DNA of 33,232 nt from an uncultured Clostridia bacterium (GCA_947168445.1 CAMVLW010000017.1:1-33232), one strand, 5' to 3'; numbered from the stretch's first letter, positions 1-7,971 are shown. Notes: generated from the sequence alone by a model not told the origin. A program made the numbers and translations.

Positions 1-49
1 GCGTTTTTCCGCAAATATAACAGTTGCCTTTTGATGAAGCTTGCATCAT
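1..49 (-). CDS. N-terminus of a zinc-knuckle-containing protein (partial)
   Basis: An ATG at 49 opens a frame that runs off the window edge. An AAGGAG ribosome binding site lies at 58-63, eight bases upstream. The visible residues begin MMQASSKGNCYICGKT, so a CxxC pair (CYIC) appears within the first 13 residues, suggesting the first half of a small zinc finger. I recall similar N-termini on proteins with a pRiA4b ORF-3-like C-terminal domain, but 16 residues cannot establish that. It is transcribed from the consensus promoter at 122-150 through a tRNA-like leader. A second ATG directly follows the first and could equally be the start. Confidence 0.55.
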   Translation of the reverse strand, partial: MMQASSKGNCYICGKT

Positions 50-81
50 TATACTTACTCCTTATTTCCACCAAGGAAGCG

Positions 82-118
82 TTACCTAAATCTTGTGCGT
101 CTGCCAGTTCCGCCACAG
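82..118 (-). other. 5'-half tRNA-Leu-like segment in an mRNA leader
   Basis: Read on the minus strand, this stretch matches the D arm and the 5' side of the anticodon arm of bacterial tRNA-Leu: TGGCGGAACTGGCAGACGC, then CAAGA and the loop TTTAGGT, with TAG in the anticodon position. The match then stops. The next bases (AACGC) do not close the anticodon stem, no T arm or CCA end follows, and the bases before TGGCGG do not form an acceptor strand beginning with G. It is therefore not a working tRNA. It lies between a strong promoter and a start codon, so it would be the 5' end of an mRNA. It may be a remnant of a tRNA gene or a leader element. Confidence 0.6.
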
Positions 119-121
119 CTT

Positions 122-150
122 ATTATACTAAAAATCTCCGTGAATGTCAA
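122..150 (-). promoter_or_regulatory. Consensus sigma-A promoter
   Basis: On the minus strand TTGACA (145-150) and TATAAT (122-127) are separated by exactly 17 bases, a perfect match to the housekeeping consensus. Transcription should begin near 114-117, at the edge of the tRNA-Leu-like segment. The transcript would lead into the partial gene starting at 49. Confidence 0.85.
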
Positions 151-170
151 CGCCGATTTGCGCAAAGAAC

Positions 171-194
171 AGCGGCTCCCGAAAGAGAGCCGCT
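171..194 (-). terminator. GC-rich hairpin, possible terminator of the symporter operon
   Basis: AGCGGCTC (171-178) and GAGCCGCT (187-194) form an eight-pair stem with an eight-base loop. On the minus strand it is followed only by GTTCTTTG, a weak T tract. A second inverted repeat (319-325 with 332-338) lies directly after the symporter stop, also without a T run. Either could end the leftward operon. Nothing else is seen in 195-318. Confidence 0.4.
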
Positions 195-339
195 GATTGA
201 TAATAGCTAAGATATTCAAAAAACTACCAAACTAACCACATTCAGACGCGCCGTTACGCCGACTTCTAATACATAGCCGCGCTGTCCAAAGGCGCAGTGC
301 CCACCGTGGCAACGAACGCGCTGCCCGCCGCGGCAGCGG

Positions 340-1884
340 TTAATCCAATGAGTTCTTTTGTTTGGCAGGGACTTCTTTTTCGTAGCAGGCAAAGGCTTCG
401 TCCACCAGCTTTTTGTCGGGCTTGGGCGAGAGCAGGCTGACTACGGGAACGATAATCAGTCCCATGAGCATTGCGAACGCGCCGCAGTTAATCGGTGACT
501 GCAAAATGACAGGGAAAATCTGCCTTGCGAACAGGTTGAGCATCATAATGCCCGCGCCGAAAATAAAGCTGACCCAGCAGGCGAGCTTGGTGGTTTTCTT
601 CCAGTACAAGCCATAGAGGAACGGAGCAAGGAACGCGCCCGCAAGCGCACCCCACGAAATGCCCATCAGCTGCGCGATAAACTTCACGCTTTCGTTTTGG
701 CTCTGCGTTTGATAGATGGCGATAAACGCGGAAATCGCAATGAACACCACAATGAAAATGCGAATGATACGCACCTGCTTTTTGTCGTCCATCTTCTTGA
801 TGATGTTGCCCTTGAGCAGGTCAATCGTCAGGGTGGAGGAGGACGCGATTACCAGCGAGGAAAGCGTGGACATGGAGGCGGAGAGAACCAGAATCACAAC
901 AACCGCAATGAGCAGCGGGGGAAGCCCCGACAGCATTTGCGGAATAATCGCGTCAAAGCCGTCCTTGGCAACGTCAACATTGAACAGTCTGCCAAAGCCG
1001 CCGAGGAAGTAGCAGCCGCCAGCCACAATCAGCGCGAATGCGGTGGAAATAACGGTGCCCTTCTTGATGTCTCTCTCGTGCTTAATCGCGTAGAATTTCT
1101 GCACCATCTGCGGCAAGCCCCAGGTGCCGAGCGAGGTCAGAATCACAACGCCCAAAAGCCCCAGCGGGTCGGGACCGAAGAAGGAGTTGAACGCGCCGGG
1201 CGTGTTTGTTACGCTCGGATCCTGCACCTTTGCCAAGCCGTTGAGCGCTTCCATAAAGCCGCCCTGATTCATCAGTACCGCCGCGATAACCGCAACAATG
1301 CCGATAATCATGATGATACCCTGAATAAAGTCGTTGATTGCCGTCGCCATGTAGCCGCCCGCGATAACGTAAATGCCGGTGAGCACGCTCATTGCGACAA
1401 TGCACCAGATGTACGGAATACCGAACGCCATTTCAAATAGGCGCGAAAGTCCGTTATACAGCGACGCGGTGTAGGGAATCAGGAAAATAAAGGTGATAAT
1501 CGACGCGCCGATTTTCAGCGCGTTGCTGTCAAAGCGTTTGCCGAAGAATTCCGGCATGGTCGCTGAGTTGAGGTGCTGGGTCATAATGCGGGTGCGTCTG
1601 CCCAAAATCACCCACGCCAGCAGCGAGCCGATTAAGGCGTTGCCGATACCAATCCATGTGGACGCGATACCGAATTTCCAGCCGAACTGTCCCGCGTAGC
1701 CGATAAAGATAACGGCGGAGAAATACGATGTGCCGTATGCAAACGCCGTCAGCCACGGACCGACGCTTCTGCCTCCCAGCACAAAGCCGTTTACATCAGT
1801 AGCATTCTTTCGGCAGTAGATGCCCACGCCAATCATCACGCCGAAGAACAGCACCAGCATGATGATTTTGATTGCTAAATCCAT
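340..1884 (-). CDS. Sodium:solute symporter (SSS family)
   Basis: This 514-residue polytopic membrane protein has the layout of SSS-family (PutP-like) sodium-coupled carriers: about 13 hydrophobic segments. Family-typical early sequence includes FVLGGRSVGPW around residues 33-43 and a TSYFSAVIFIGYAG stretch in the next helix. The conserved AGGYMATAINDFIQG loop follows near residues 175-190. The length is normal. The substrate cannot be read from sequence. Proline is one possibility, but the gene follows an acyl-CoA synthetase by 44 bases on the same strand, which suggests import of the carboxylic acid that enzyme activates (inference). The ATG at 1884 has only a modest GGGGGT ribosome binding site, consistent with co-transcription. 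Confidence 0.85.
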   Translation of the reverse strand: MDLAIKIIMLVLFFGVMIGVGIYCRKNATDVNGFVLGGRSVGPWLTAFAYGTSYFSAVIFIGYAGQFGWKFGIASTWIGIGNALIGSLLAWVILGRRTRIMTQHLNSATMPEFFGKRFDSNALKIGASIITFIFLIPYTASLYNGLSRLFEMAFGIPYIWCIVAMSVLTGIYVIAGGYMATAINDFIQGIIMIIGIVAVIAAVLMNQGGFMEALNGLAKVQDPSVTNTPGAFNSFFGPDPLGLLGVVILTSLGTWGLPQMVQKFYAIKHERDIKKGTVISTAFALIVAGGCYFLGGFGRLFNVDVAKDGFDAIIPQMLSGLPPLLIAVVVILVLSASMSTLSSLVIASSSTLTIDLLKGNIIKKMDDKKQVRIIRIFIVVFIAISAFIAIYQTQSQNESVKFIAQLMGISWGALAGAFLAPFLYGLYWKKTTKLACWVSFIFGAGIMMLNLFARQIFPVILQSPINCGAFAMLMGLIIVPVVSLLSPKPDKKLVDEAFACYEKEVPAKQKNSLD

Positions 1885-1928
1885 AATTGTTTACCCCCAA
1901 AATTTGTTTTATATTTCCATGAGCGGTG

Positions 1929-3581
1929 TTATTTCAGGTCGCTCATATCAATTTCGTTTTGCTGTGCAACAACGCTTTCGCCGCAGTATTTTTTGCGGAG
2001 CACAGGCTTTTCAATTTTGCCGGTGGGATTTCTCGGAACGTCGGCAAAGATGATTTTGCGCGGGCGCTTGTAGCGCGGAAGCGCCATGCAGAAGGTCTTG
2101 ACGTCTTCCTCGCTGAGCGTGTAATCGGGTTTTACTTCAATCACTGCCGTTGCGATCTCGCCCAAACGCTGGTCGGGCAAGCCAATCACCGCCACGTCCT
2201 TAATCGCGTCGTTGGAGCGCAGGAAATCTTCAATTTGAACAGGATAAATATTCTCTCCGCCGGAAATAATCACGTCCTTTTTGCGGTCAACAAGGTAAAT
2301 AAAGCCGTCGCTGTCGCGCTCCGCCATGTCGCCGGTATAGAGCCAGCCCTCGTTATCAAGCACTTCCTCGGTCGCCTTCGCGTCGCGGTAATAGCACTTC
2401 ATTACGCCCGGACCCTTGACCGCCAGCTCACCGACGCCGCTTGTCACCTCATTGCGGTTTTCGTCAACAATTCTGACCTCCCAGCCGTAGCCCGGAACGC
2501 CGATTGCGCCGACCTTGTGAATGTTGCCCATGCCGAGGTGTACGCACCCGGGTCCGATGGATTCGCTCAAGCCGTAGTTGGTGTCATATTCGTGGTGCGG
2601 GAAAACCGCCTTCCAGCGCTTAATCAGGGTCGGCGGCACAGGCTGTGCGCCGATATGCATCAGGCGCCAGCGGCTGAGGTCGTAGTTGCTCAAATCAATC
2701 TGTCCGCTGTCAATCGCGTCCAGAATATCCTGCGCCCACGGCACCAGCAGCCAGACAATCGAGCAGCGCTCCTCGCTGACGGTGCGGATAATCCATTCGG
2801 GGCTTACGCCGCGCAAAAGCACCGCCTTGCTGCCGGAATACAGGCTGCCGAACCAGTGCATTTTTGCGCCGGTGTGGTACAGCGGCGGAATACAGAGAAA
2901 CACGTCGTCGCGGGTTTGTCCGTGGTGCGCGTGCTCCACCTTTGCGGAGTGCATCAGCGCGCGGTGCGCGTGCAAAATCGCCTTCGGAAAGCCTGTGGTG
3001 CCCGAAGAAAAGTAAATCGCGCCGTTGTCGTCGTCGGTGATGTAAATGCTCGGCGCCTGTGAGGAGCAGTAACCAATCAGCTTTTCGTAGCTGTCCGCAA
3101 ACGACGGACACTCATCGCCCACATAAAAGCAGTTTTTTACGCGGCTCATCTGCGGCATCACCTCTTCCACACGTCCGATAAATTCGGGACCGAACACCAG
3201 CACGTCGCAGTCTGCCTTGTTCACGCAGTAGGCGATTTCCTCGGCGGTGTAGCGGAAGTTCAGCGGAACGGCAATTGCGCCGGACTTCAAAATGCCGAAA
3301 TAAATCGGCAGCCAGTCAAGGCAGTTCATCAGCAAAATCGCTACCTTGGTGCCCTTTTTGACGCCGCGGGTCAGCAGCAGGTTGGCAAAACGGTTGGCTT
3401 TTACATCAAATTCGCCCCAGGTCAGCTGCTTGCGGAACGCGCCGCCGCGCTTGGACTCAATCAGCGAATACTCGCGCCAGGTGACATGCGGCACGTTTTT
3501 CACATCTGGATTAATCTCAACCAGCGCCACTTCGTCCTTAAAATAGGTGGCGTTTCTGGTGAGAAGCTCGGTAATAGGCAT
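1929..3581 (-). CDS. AMP-dependent acyl-CoA synthetase/ligase
   Basis: This is an ANL-superfamily enzyme that activates a carboxylic acid with ATP and transfers it to CoA. The P-loop-like YFSSGTTGFPK lies near residues 190-200. YGLSESIG, YTGDMAERD and the hinge VDRKKDVIISGGENIYP follow in order, and NPTGKIEKPVLRK near the C-terminus carries the catalytic lysine. I chose the ATG at 3581 (550 residues) over the one at 3605 because AAGGAG lies 7-10 bases upstream of it and inside the longer frame. An N-terminal stretch of about 20 residues (REYSLIESKRGGAFRKQ) before LTWGE is longer than in typical family members. The substrate is unknown; medium-chain or aromatic acids, or carnitine-like compounds, are all possible. 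It is likely cotranscribed with the downstream symporter. Confidence 0.85.
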   Translation of the reverse strand: MPITELLTRNATYFKDEVALVEINPDVKNVPHVTWREYSLIESKRGGAFRKQLTWGEFDVKANRFANLLLTRGVKKGTKVAILLMNCLDWLPIYFGILKSGAIAVPLNFRYTAEEIAYCVNKADCDVLVFGPEFIGRVEEVMPQMSRVKNCFYVGDECPSFADSYEKLIGYCSSQAPSIYITDDDNGAIYFSSGTTGFPKAILHAHRALMHSAKVEHAHHGQTRDDVFLCIPPLYHTGAKMHWFGSLYSGSKAVLLRGVSPEWIIRTVSEERCSIVWLLVPWAQDILDAIDSGQIDLSNYDLSRWRLMHIGAQPVPPTLIKRWKAVFPHHEYDTNYGLSESIGPGCVHLGMGNIHKVGAIGVPGYGWEVRIVDENRNEVTSGVGELAVKGPGVMKCYYRDAKATEEVLDNEGWLYTGDMAERDSDGFIYLVDRKKDVIISGGENIYPVQIEDFLRSNDAIKDVAVIGLPDQRLGEIATAVIEVKPDYTLSEEDVKTFCMALPRYKRPRKIIFADVPRNPTGKIEKPVLRKKYCGESVVAQQNEIDMSDLK

Positions 3582-3621
3582 TTTCCTTCTCCTTTTCCAT
3601 TTCACAAATCACAAAAATTCA

Positions 3622-3688
3622 CCCCGAACCTCAAATGTCGGGGCGGAAACATTATTTATACTATCTCACGATTTTCGCCCTTTGTCAA
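3622..3688 (-). promoter_or_regulatory. Putative promoter and leader hairpin of the acyl-CoA synthetase operon
   Basis: On the minus strand TTGACA (3683-3688) is followed after 17 bases by GATAGT (3660-3665); TAGTAT two bases further on is an alternative -10. The leader then contains a six-pair GC hairpin, CCCCGA/TCGGGG (3622-3627 with 3638-3643), followed by a short T-rich run. This could be a weak attenuator. Confidence 0.45.
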
Positions 3689-3762
3689 GTATAACCATAG
3701 ATTGCACAATAAATTTGTGAATATCCCACAAAGAGTGGCGGCTTTTTTGGTTTAAATTGCTA

Positions 3763-3797
3763 CGCTTTAAAGCGCCTATGCTTTAAAGTTCTAAAGC
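3763..3797. repeat. Two adjacent TTTAAAG palindromes upstream of a promoter
   Basis: CGCTTTAAAGCG (3763-3774) is a perfect 12-bp palindrome. GCTTTA-AAGTTC-TAAAGC (3780-3797) is a perfect six-base inverted repeat. They share the CTTTAAAG core and end about 30 bp upstream of the -35 box at 3828. This is a plausible operator pair for the zinc-ribbon membrane protein gene, but no regulator is identified. Confidence 0.4.
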
Positions 3798-3827
3798 AAA
3801 CTGTGAAGCGGAGAAGGAGAAAAATTA

Positions 3828-3856
3828 TTTACAAATTTTGCGCCAAATGCTATAAT
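3828..3856 (+). promoter_or_regulatory. Sigma-A promoter of the zinc-ribbon membrane protein gene
   Basis: TTTACA (3828-3833), a 17-base spacer and TATAAT (3851-3856). Transcription would start near 3863, giving a leader of about 22 bases that contains AAGGAG at 3871-3876. Confidence 0.75.
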
Positions 3857-3884
3857 AAACACAAGAACGGAAGGAGTGAAAGGT

Positions 3885-5042
3885 ATGTTTTGTGGAAAAT
3901 GCGGTTTTCAATTAAAGGAGATTGACGTGTGCTGTCCGCGCTGCGGCTGGAAACCCAAGAGCGCGGCGCCGGAGAATAAGACGGTGTTTGTCGGAGAGCC
4001 GGAAAAGCAAACGCAGGATTGGCAAACCCACGCGCCGCAGAATTTTGATTATGACGAGCCCGCACGGCAGCGCGTTCCGAATTACAATAATCAACCGCCG
4101 GAAAGCAACCGCGACGATGAGCTGATTCCCGAAGCGTACCGCAACCCCTCCGCTGCTCCCAAGCCGAAAAAGAGCAGAAAAGGGTTGATTGCCGCCATCA
4201 TCATTATCGCTGCCGTTTTGGTTGCGGCGGGCGGCTTGGCTGCTTATCAGTTTATCTATATCAATTCCGACGGCTACAAGCTGGGTCAGGCGGAGCAGTC
4301 GATTCTTGCGGGCGATTATCAGACAGGGCTTGATAAAATCAGTGATTTGCAGACCAAGCAGGCGCAGGACACCCGCTTGTTTGCACAGTTTTTAGCGCAG
4401 AAGGAAGGCTTTGCCGCCGACTACAACGCCGGTATGCTGCAAACGGCTCAGGACGGTGTGAACGCAAAAGCCGACGCGCTGTGGGAGTCGTTTGAAGGGC
4501 TGGGAGAGGGCTTGCAGCTTCCCGGAAAGCTGAACGAAAGCTATCAGCTTTACCGCAAGCGCTATGCCGCCATGCGCGAGGGCTTAGCGCAAATTTCTCT
4601 TGCCAATCTGACCGACGCGCAGCATTGCGTGCTCGAATTCAAAAAGCGCAAGGAAGGCGAGAATTTCTCGGTCAGCAAGCTGCAAAGCATTGTCAGCACC
4701 TCCGAGCCTGCCGTGAAAGCCATTGAGGACAAGTGGTACAATACCGACGCTTTCAAAGAATTTGCCAACGCGAGCAGCGCGCAGGCGGTCAAGACCGCGA
4801 ACGAGTTTTATCAGGCGGTTGCCACCCAGCTCAGCCAGGATAAGTTTGACCTCGACACTTATCAAAAGTCCTATTCGGGCGACACCGCGATTAAGCTGAG
4901 CGACACCGTGCAAGCCTATGACGCGGCTGTCGGCACAGGGCTGAAAAGCCTGAGAGAAACCGCCGACGCCGAGCAAAACGCCAAAGCCCTGTCCGAAGCG
5001 ATTAAAATCGCGTGGACAGCGTATGCGTTTGAGGTGCAGTAA
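3885..5042 (+). CDS. Zinc-ribbon, single-pass membrane protein of unknown function
   Basis: The 385-residue product starts with a zinc ribbon (CGKC at 3-6, CPRC at 17-20). A proline- and charge-rich linker follows, then one strongly hydrophobic segment near residues 100-125 (IAAIIIIAAVLVAAGG). The remaining 260 or so residues are mostly helical and probably extracytoplasmic, rich in A, Q, K and E. A GTG at 3876 is in frame but overlaps the AAGGAG site (3871-3876), so the ATG at 3885 with an eight-base spacer is the start. The architecture, cytoplasmic zinc ribbon plus one membrane helix plus outside domain, is common among Firmicute proteins of unknown role. A monocistronic transcript is likely, with its own promoter and a terminator at 5070. 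Confidence 0.8.
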   Translation: MFCGKCGFQLKEIDVCCPRCGWKPKSAAPENKTVFVGEPEKQTQDWQTHAPQNFDYDEPARQRVPNYNNQPPESNRDDELIPEAYRNPSAAPKPKKSRKGLIAAIIIIAAVLVAAGGLAAYQFIYINSDGYKLGQAEQSILAGDYQTGLDKISDLQTKQAQDTRLFAQFLAQKEGFAADYNAGMLQTAQDGVNAKADALWESFEGLGEGLQLPGKLNESYQLYRKRYAAMREGLAQISLANLTDAQHCVLEFKKRKEGENFSVSKLQSIVSTSEPAVKAIEDKWYNTDAFKEFANASSAQAVKTANEFYQAVATQLSQDKFDLDTYQKSYSGDTAIKLSDTVQAYDAAVGTGLKSLRETADAEQNAKALSEAIKIAWTAYAFEVQ

Positions 5043-5069
5043 ATCTATACATTCGAAAAAGTAACAATC

Positions 5070-5115
5070 CCCTTTCATCAGACATAGTATGTTCTGACGA
5101 AAGGGGAGTTTTTTT
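5070..5115 (+). terminator. Intrinsic terminator overlapping the next gene's ribosome binding site
   Basis: CCCCTTTC (5070-5077) pairs with GAAAGGGG (5100-5107). Inside it TCAGA pairs with TCTGA (79-83 with 94-98), and CAT pairs with ATG at the tip. AG and six Ts (5110-5115) follow and run straight into the ATG at 5116. It should end the zinc-ribbon gene transcript. The only Shine-Dalgarno-like sequence for the next gene, GGGGAG (5104-5109), is made of the 3' arm, so read-through mRNA would hide it. Confidence 0.8.
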
Positions 5116-5538
5116 ATGATTAACAACTACGAAAACCGCATTTCGGGCGCTTCGCCGTTTAAGCCGGAGTTTGAGGATTATATCAACCAAAACCCCGGAC
5201 GCGGTTCGCTGAAGGTGCAGGTCAGCGCCGCCAACCGCAGCTTTCCAGTCAAAAATGTCTTTGTGGACGTGGCGCTGGTGCAAAACGGCATGCGCTACAG
5301 CATTTATCACGACGTGACCGATTCCTCCGGCATTGTTAACGAAATTGTTTTGCCGTCCTGCCCGGCTGCGGATAACAACAGCCCCGAAACGGCGGGCAAG
5401 AGCAACACGACCTATCTGGTGTCCGTTTATCACCCCGCGTTTGAGGAGATTGTGGATTTCCCGGTGACGATTCAGGACAGGATTGAAACGATTTTGCCGG
5501 TGGCGCTGGAGCCGCTGACGGACGGAACGGAGGGATAA
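5116..5538 (+). CDS. SleC N-terminal-domain-like protein (spore cortex lysis)
   Basis: This 140-residue protein has no signal peptide. Its central part (GSLKVQVSAANRSFPVKNVFV, then a TDSSGIVNEIVLPSC stretch) reads like the beta-sandwich N-terminal pro-region I associate with clostridial SleC-type cortex-lytic proteins, where it is fused ahead of the catalytic part. Here it is a separate gene ending two bases before the catalytic gene and in a different frame. The pair probably acts together on spore cortex peptidoglycan. The ATG at 5116 is placed directly after a terminator T run, with GGGGAG as ribosome binding site. The family assignment rests on remembered similarity and gene context; a generic carboxypeptidase-regulatory-like fold is the alternative. 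Confidence 0.6.
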   Translation: MINNYENRISGASPFKPEFEDYINQNPGRGSLKVQVSAANRSFPVKNVFVDVALVQNGMRYSIYHDVTDSSGIVNEIVLPSCPAADNNSPETAGKSNTTYLVSVYHPAFEEIVDFPVTIQDRIETILPVALEPLTDGTEG

Positions 5539-5540
5539 GC

Positions 5541-6884
5541 ATGGCTGTCACACCCGTCATTCCGCAGACCATCACCGTTCATCTCGGCAGACCCAACACG
5601 CCCGCGCCGAATGTGACGGTGCCGTTTACGGAGTATATCAAAAACGTCGCGTCCAACGAAATCTATCCCACCTGGCCGGAAAACGCCATCCGCGCCAATA
5701 TCCTTGCGCAAATCACCTTCGCGCTCAACCGCGTTTACACGGAATATTACCGCAGCCGCGGCTATGATTTTGACATCACCGACAACACCTCTATCGACCA
5801 AAACTATGTCTACGGCGGCGAGGTGTACGACAACATCAGCCGCATTGTAGATGAAATCTTCAACAACTACATTGTCCGCAACGGAAGCGTGGAGCCGCTC
5901 TATGCGCAGTTTTGCGATGGCTACACCACCTTTTGCAACGGATTGCTGCAGTGGGGCACCGTCACGCTTGCCAACCGCGGGCTGACCCCGATTCAAATTC
6001 TGCGCTACTATTACGGCGACGACATCAGTCTTGTCTATAACGCGCCTGTCGGCGGCAACACCGAGTCCTATTCCGGCGTGGCGCTGCGGCGAGGTTCGTT
6101 TGGCGACGACGTGCTGACGATTAAGCGCGAGCTCAACCGCATTGCGAAAAACTATCCCGCCATTCCCGCCGTCAACATCAATTCGGGCGTTTATGACGCG
6201 GAAACGGAAAACGCGGTCAGGGTGTTTCAACAGATTTTCAACCTTGATTCCGACGGCGTTGTCGGCAAGGCAACATGGTACAAAATCAAGCAGATTTATG
6301 CGGGGGTGAAGCGGTTGTCGGAGATTACCAGCGAGGGCTTGGAATTGTCGGAGGTTGAAAAGCGCTACACGCGCGAGCTTCAAATCGGCGCACGCGGCGT
6401 GGACGTGGAGGCGCTGCAATACTATCTCGCGTTTTTGGGCTACTTTTATCCCGAACTGCCGCCGATTCCGATAACAGGTTATTTCGGAGAGATGACCCGT
6501 GACGCGGTTTATACCTTTCAAAACGCCTACGGACTGCCGGTCACGGGCGTGGTGGACGCCAATTTGTTTTTCCTGATTGAGCAGGCGTACCGCGGCGCGG
6601 TCAGCGAGCTGCCGCCGAGTTATCAAAGCGCCATCGGCGAGCCGTATCCCGGCCGGTTTATTATCGAGGGCGACAGGGGAGAGAGCGTGCGGATTATTCA
6701 GCGCTATCTCAATGTGGTGTCGCAGTCCAATCCGTCTGTGCCGCAGGTGGCGGTGGACGGCATTTTCGGACCGCTCACCAAAAACGCGGTGATAGCCTTT
6801 CAGCGGTCGCTCGGCTTTGAGCAAAACGGCGCTGTCGGTCCCGCCGAATGGGCGGAGCTTGTCATCAGGGGCAACAATTTGTAA
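5541..6884 (+). CDS. SleC-like cortex-lytic protein: SpoIID-like domain plus three PG-binding repeats
   Basis: The 447-residue product begins with ITVHLGRPNT and EYIKNVASNEIYPTWP (residues 31-46), the SpoIID-type region that in SleC gives lytic transglycosylase activity on spore cortex. Three peptidoglycan-binding type 1 repeats follow near residues 182-253, 280-352 and 375-446, each with a D/S-GVVG or equivalent turn. Known SleC has one such repeat, so three is unusual. No signal peptide is visible; in the spore lineage the partner gene upstream may supply pro-region functions. A GGAGGG site precedes the ATG, two bases after the previous stop. The gene converges on sigF with only three bases between stop codons. 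Confidence 0.7.
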   Translation: MAVTPVIPQTITVHLGRPNTPAPNVTVPFTEYIKNVASNEIYPTWPENAIRANILAQITFALNRVYTEYYRSRGYDFDITDNTSIDQNYVYGGEVYDNISRIVDEIFNNYIVRNGSVEPLYAQFCDGYTTFCNGLLQWGTVTLANRGLTPIQILRYYYGDDISLVYNAPVGGNTESYSGVALRRGSFGDDVLTIKRELNRIAKNYPAIPAVNINSGVYDAETENAVRVFQQIFNLDSDGVVGKATWYKIKQIYAGVKRLSEITSEGLELSEVEKRYTRELQIGARGVDVEALQYYLAFLGYFYPELPPIPITGYFGEMTRDAVYTFQNAYGLPVTGVVDANLFFLIEQAYRGAVSELPPSYQSAIGEPYPGRFIIEGDRGESVRIIQRYLNVVSQSNPSVPQVAVDGIFGPLTKNAVIAFQRSLGFEQNGAVGPAEWAELVIRGNNL

Positions 6885-6887
6885 TTT

Positions 6888-7544
6888 TTAACTTTCGCAG
6901 GCTGCGCGGATTTGCGCTAAGATTTTCTTTTCGCGTCGGCTCACCTGCACCTGCGTCATGCCGAGTGCCGCGGCGGTTTGCACCTGCGTTTTGTTTTGAT
7001 AATAACGCAGTTCAATCAGCCGCCTGTCGCGTTCGTCAAGCGACAAAAGCGCCTGTTGTAATGTCAGCCGTTCGGTGATTGCAAGCGAAATGTCAGGCGT
7101 GGGCACGTCAAGCTGCTGCTCGCCGTCCTCATACCCTGCGGTGAGGGAGAGCGGAGCCTGCATACTGCCCACTGCCTCGGCAATTTGCTCGGAACTGACG
7201 GATAAGCGCTGTGACAGCTGCGAAACCGTCAGTTCCGTGCCGTTTTGCTGCACGCTTTCGCTGTTGAGCCGCGCGATTTTGAGGGACAGTTCCTTGACAG
7301 AGCGGCTCACCCGCAGCGCGCCGCCGTCGCGGAACAGCCGCTTTAATTCGCCCATAATGACAGGAAAGGCGTAGGTGGAGAATTGCAGACCGCGGCTTTC
7401 GTCAAAGTTGTTGAGCGCCTTGGAAAGTCCCAGACAGCCCGCCGAAAACAGTTCGTCATAGTCAACGCCCTTTCCCGCAAACCGCTTGCACAGCGCGTGC
7501 ACCAGTCCCATGTGCCGTGCGGCAAGCCTGTCCTTCTCAGTCAT
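6888..7544 (-). CDS. sigF: Forespore sigma factor SigF
   Basis: The 218-residue product has sigma region 2 (DYDELFSAGCLGLSKA, then FSTYAFPVIMGEL near residues 55-75). Region 3 contains VSQLSQRLSVSSEQIAEAV. The C-terminal region 4 helix-turn-helix contains LDERDRRLIELRYY and TAAALGMTQVQVSRREKKIL, which closely resembles Bacillus SigF. It directs RNA polymerase to early forespore genes after septation. It is the third gene of spoIIA and overlaps spoIIAB by a few bases, so translation is probably coupled. A GTG at 7547 directly precedes the ATG at 7544. It is shorter than the Bacillus protein (255), mainly at the N-terminus. Confidence 0.93.
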   Translation of the reverse strand: MTEKDRLAARHMGLVHALCKRFAGKGVDYDELFSAGCLGLSKALNNFDESRGLQFSTYAFPVIMGELKRLFRDGGALRVSRSVKELSLKIARLNSESVQQNGTELTVSQLSQRLSVSSEQIAEAVGSMQAPLSLTAGYEDGEQQLDVPTPDISLAITERLTLQQALLSLDERDRRLIELRYYQNKTQVQTAAALGMTQVQVSRREKKILAQIRAACES

Positions 7545-7971
7545 CACCGCCGATTTGCTTTTCCAACGTAACGGTGGTGCCCTTGCCGGGCGCGGAGGTT
7601 ACGCGCACCCTGTCGCAAAAGCTTTGCATGACGGCAAAGCCCAAGCCCGCGCGTTCTTCGTCGGCGGCTGTGGTAAACAACGGCTGCATTGCCTGCGCCA
7701 CATCTGCAATGCCGCAGCCCTTGTCGCGGATTCTGAGGGTCACTTTTCCGTTTTCGTCAATTTTTCCGTTGAGAAACACCGTGCCGCTCTGCCGGCGGTA
7801 GCCGTGCACGATGCAGTTCGTCACCGCCTCGGACACTGCCGTTTTTAAATCGCTCAACTCGCTCACCGTGGGGTCGAGGTTCATCACAAACGCCGCCACA
7901 GCGCTGCGGGCAAAGGCTTCGTTGCAGCTTTTTCCGGGAAAACTCAGCTTCATTTCATTCACCGTTTTCAT
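7537..7971 (-). CDS. spoIIAB: Anti-sigma F factor SpoIIAB
   Basis: The 144-residue GHKL-family serine kinase binds SigF and also phosphorylates SpoIIAA. The N box is EAVTNCIVHGY (near residues 48-58), the G1 box DKGCGI and the G2 box ERAGLGFAVM; length and order are those of SpoIIAB. Its start codon overlaps the spoIIAA stop (ATGA) and its end overlaps the sigF start, the classic tightly coupled spoIIA arrangement that fixes the ratio of the three proteins. Confidence 0.95.
   Translation of the reverse strand: MKTVNEMKLSFPGKSCNEAFARSAVAAFVMNLDPTVSELSDLKTAVSEAVTNCIVHGYRRQSGTVFLNGKIDENGKVTLRIRDKGCGIADVAQAMQPLFTTAADEERAGLGFAVMQSFCDRVRVTSAPGKGTTVTLEKQIGGDD

Noticed and set aside
64..121. Complete tRNA-Leu gene
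   Set aside because: No closing anticodon stem, variable arm, T arm or acceptor 3' strand.
1926..3062. 378-residue plus-strand frame opposite the acyl-CoA synthetase
   Set aside because: Shadow frame of a gene whose minus-strand translation has all ANL motifs.
5472..6824. 450-residue minus-strand open frame opposite the SleC-like gene
   Set aside because: The plus-strand frame has recognisable domains and a ribosome binding site; the reverse frame is His/Arg/Val-rich shadow sequence without any motif.
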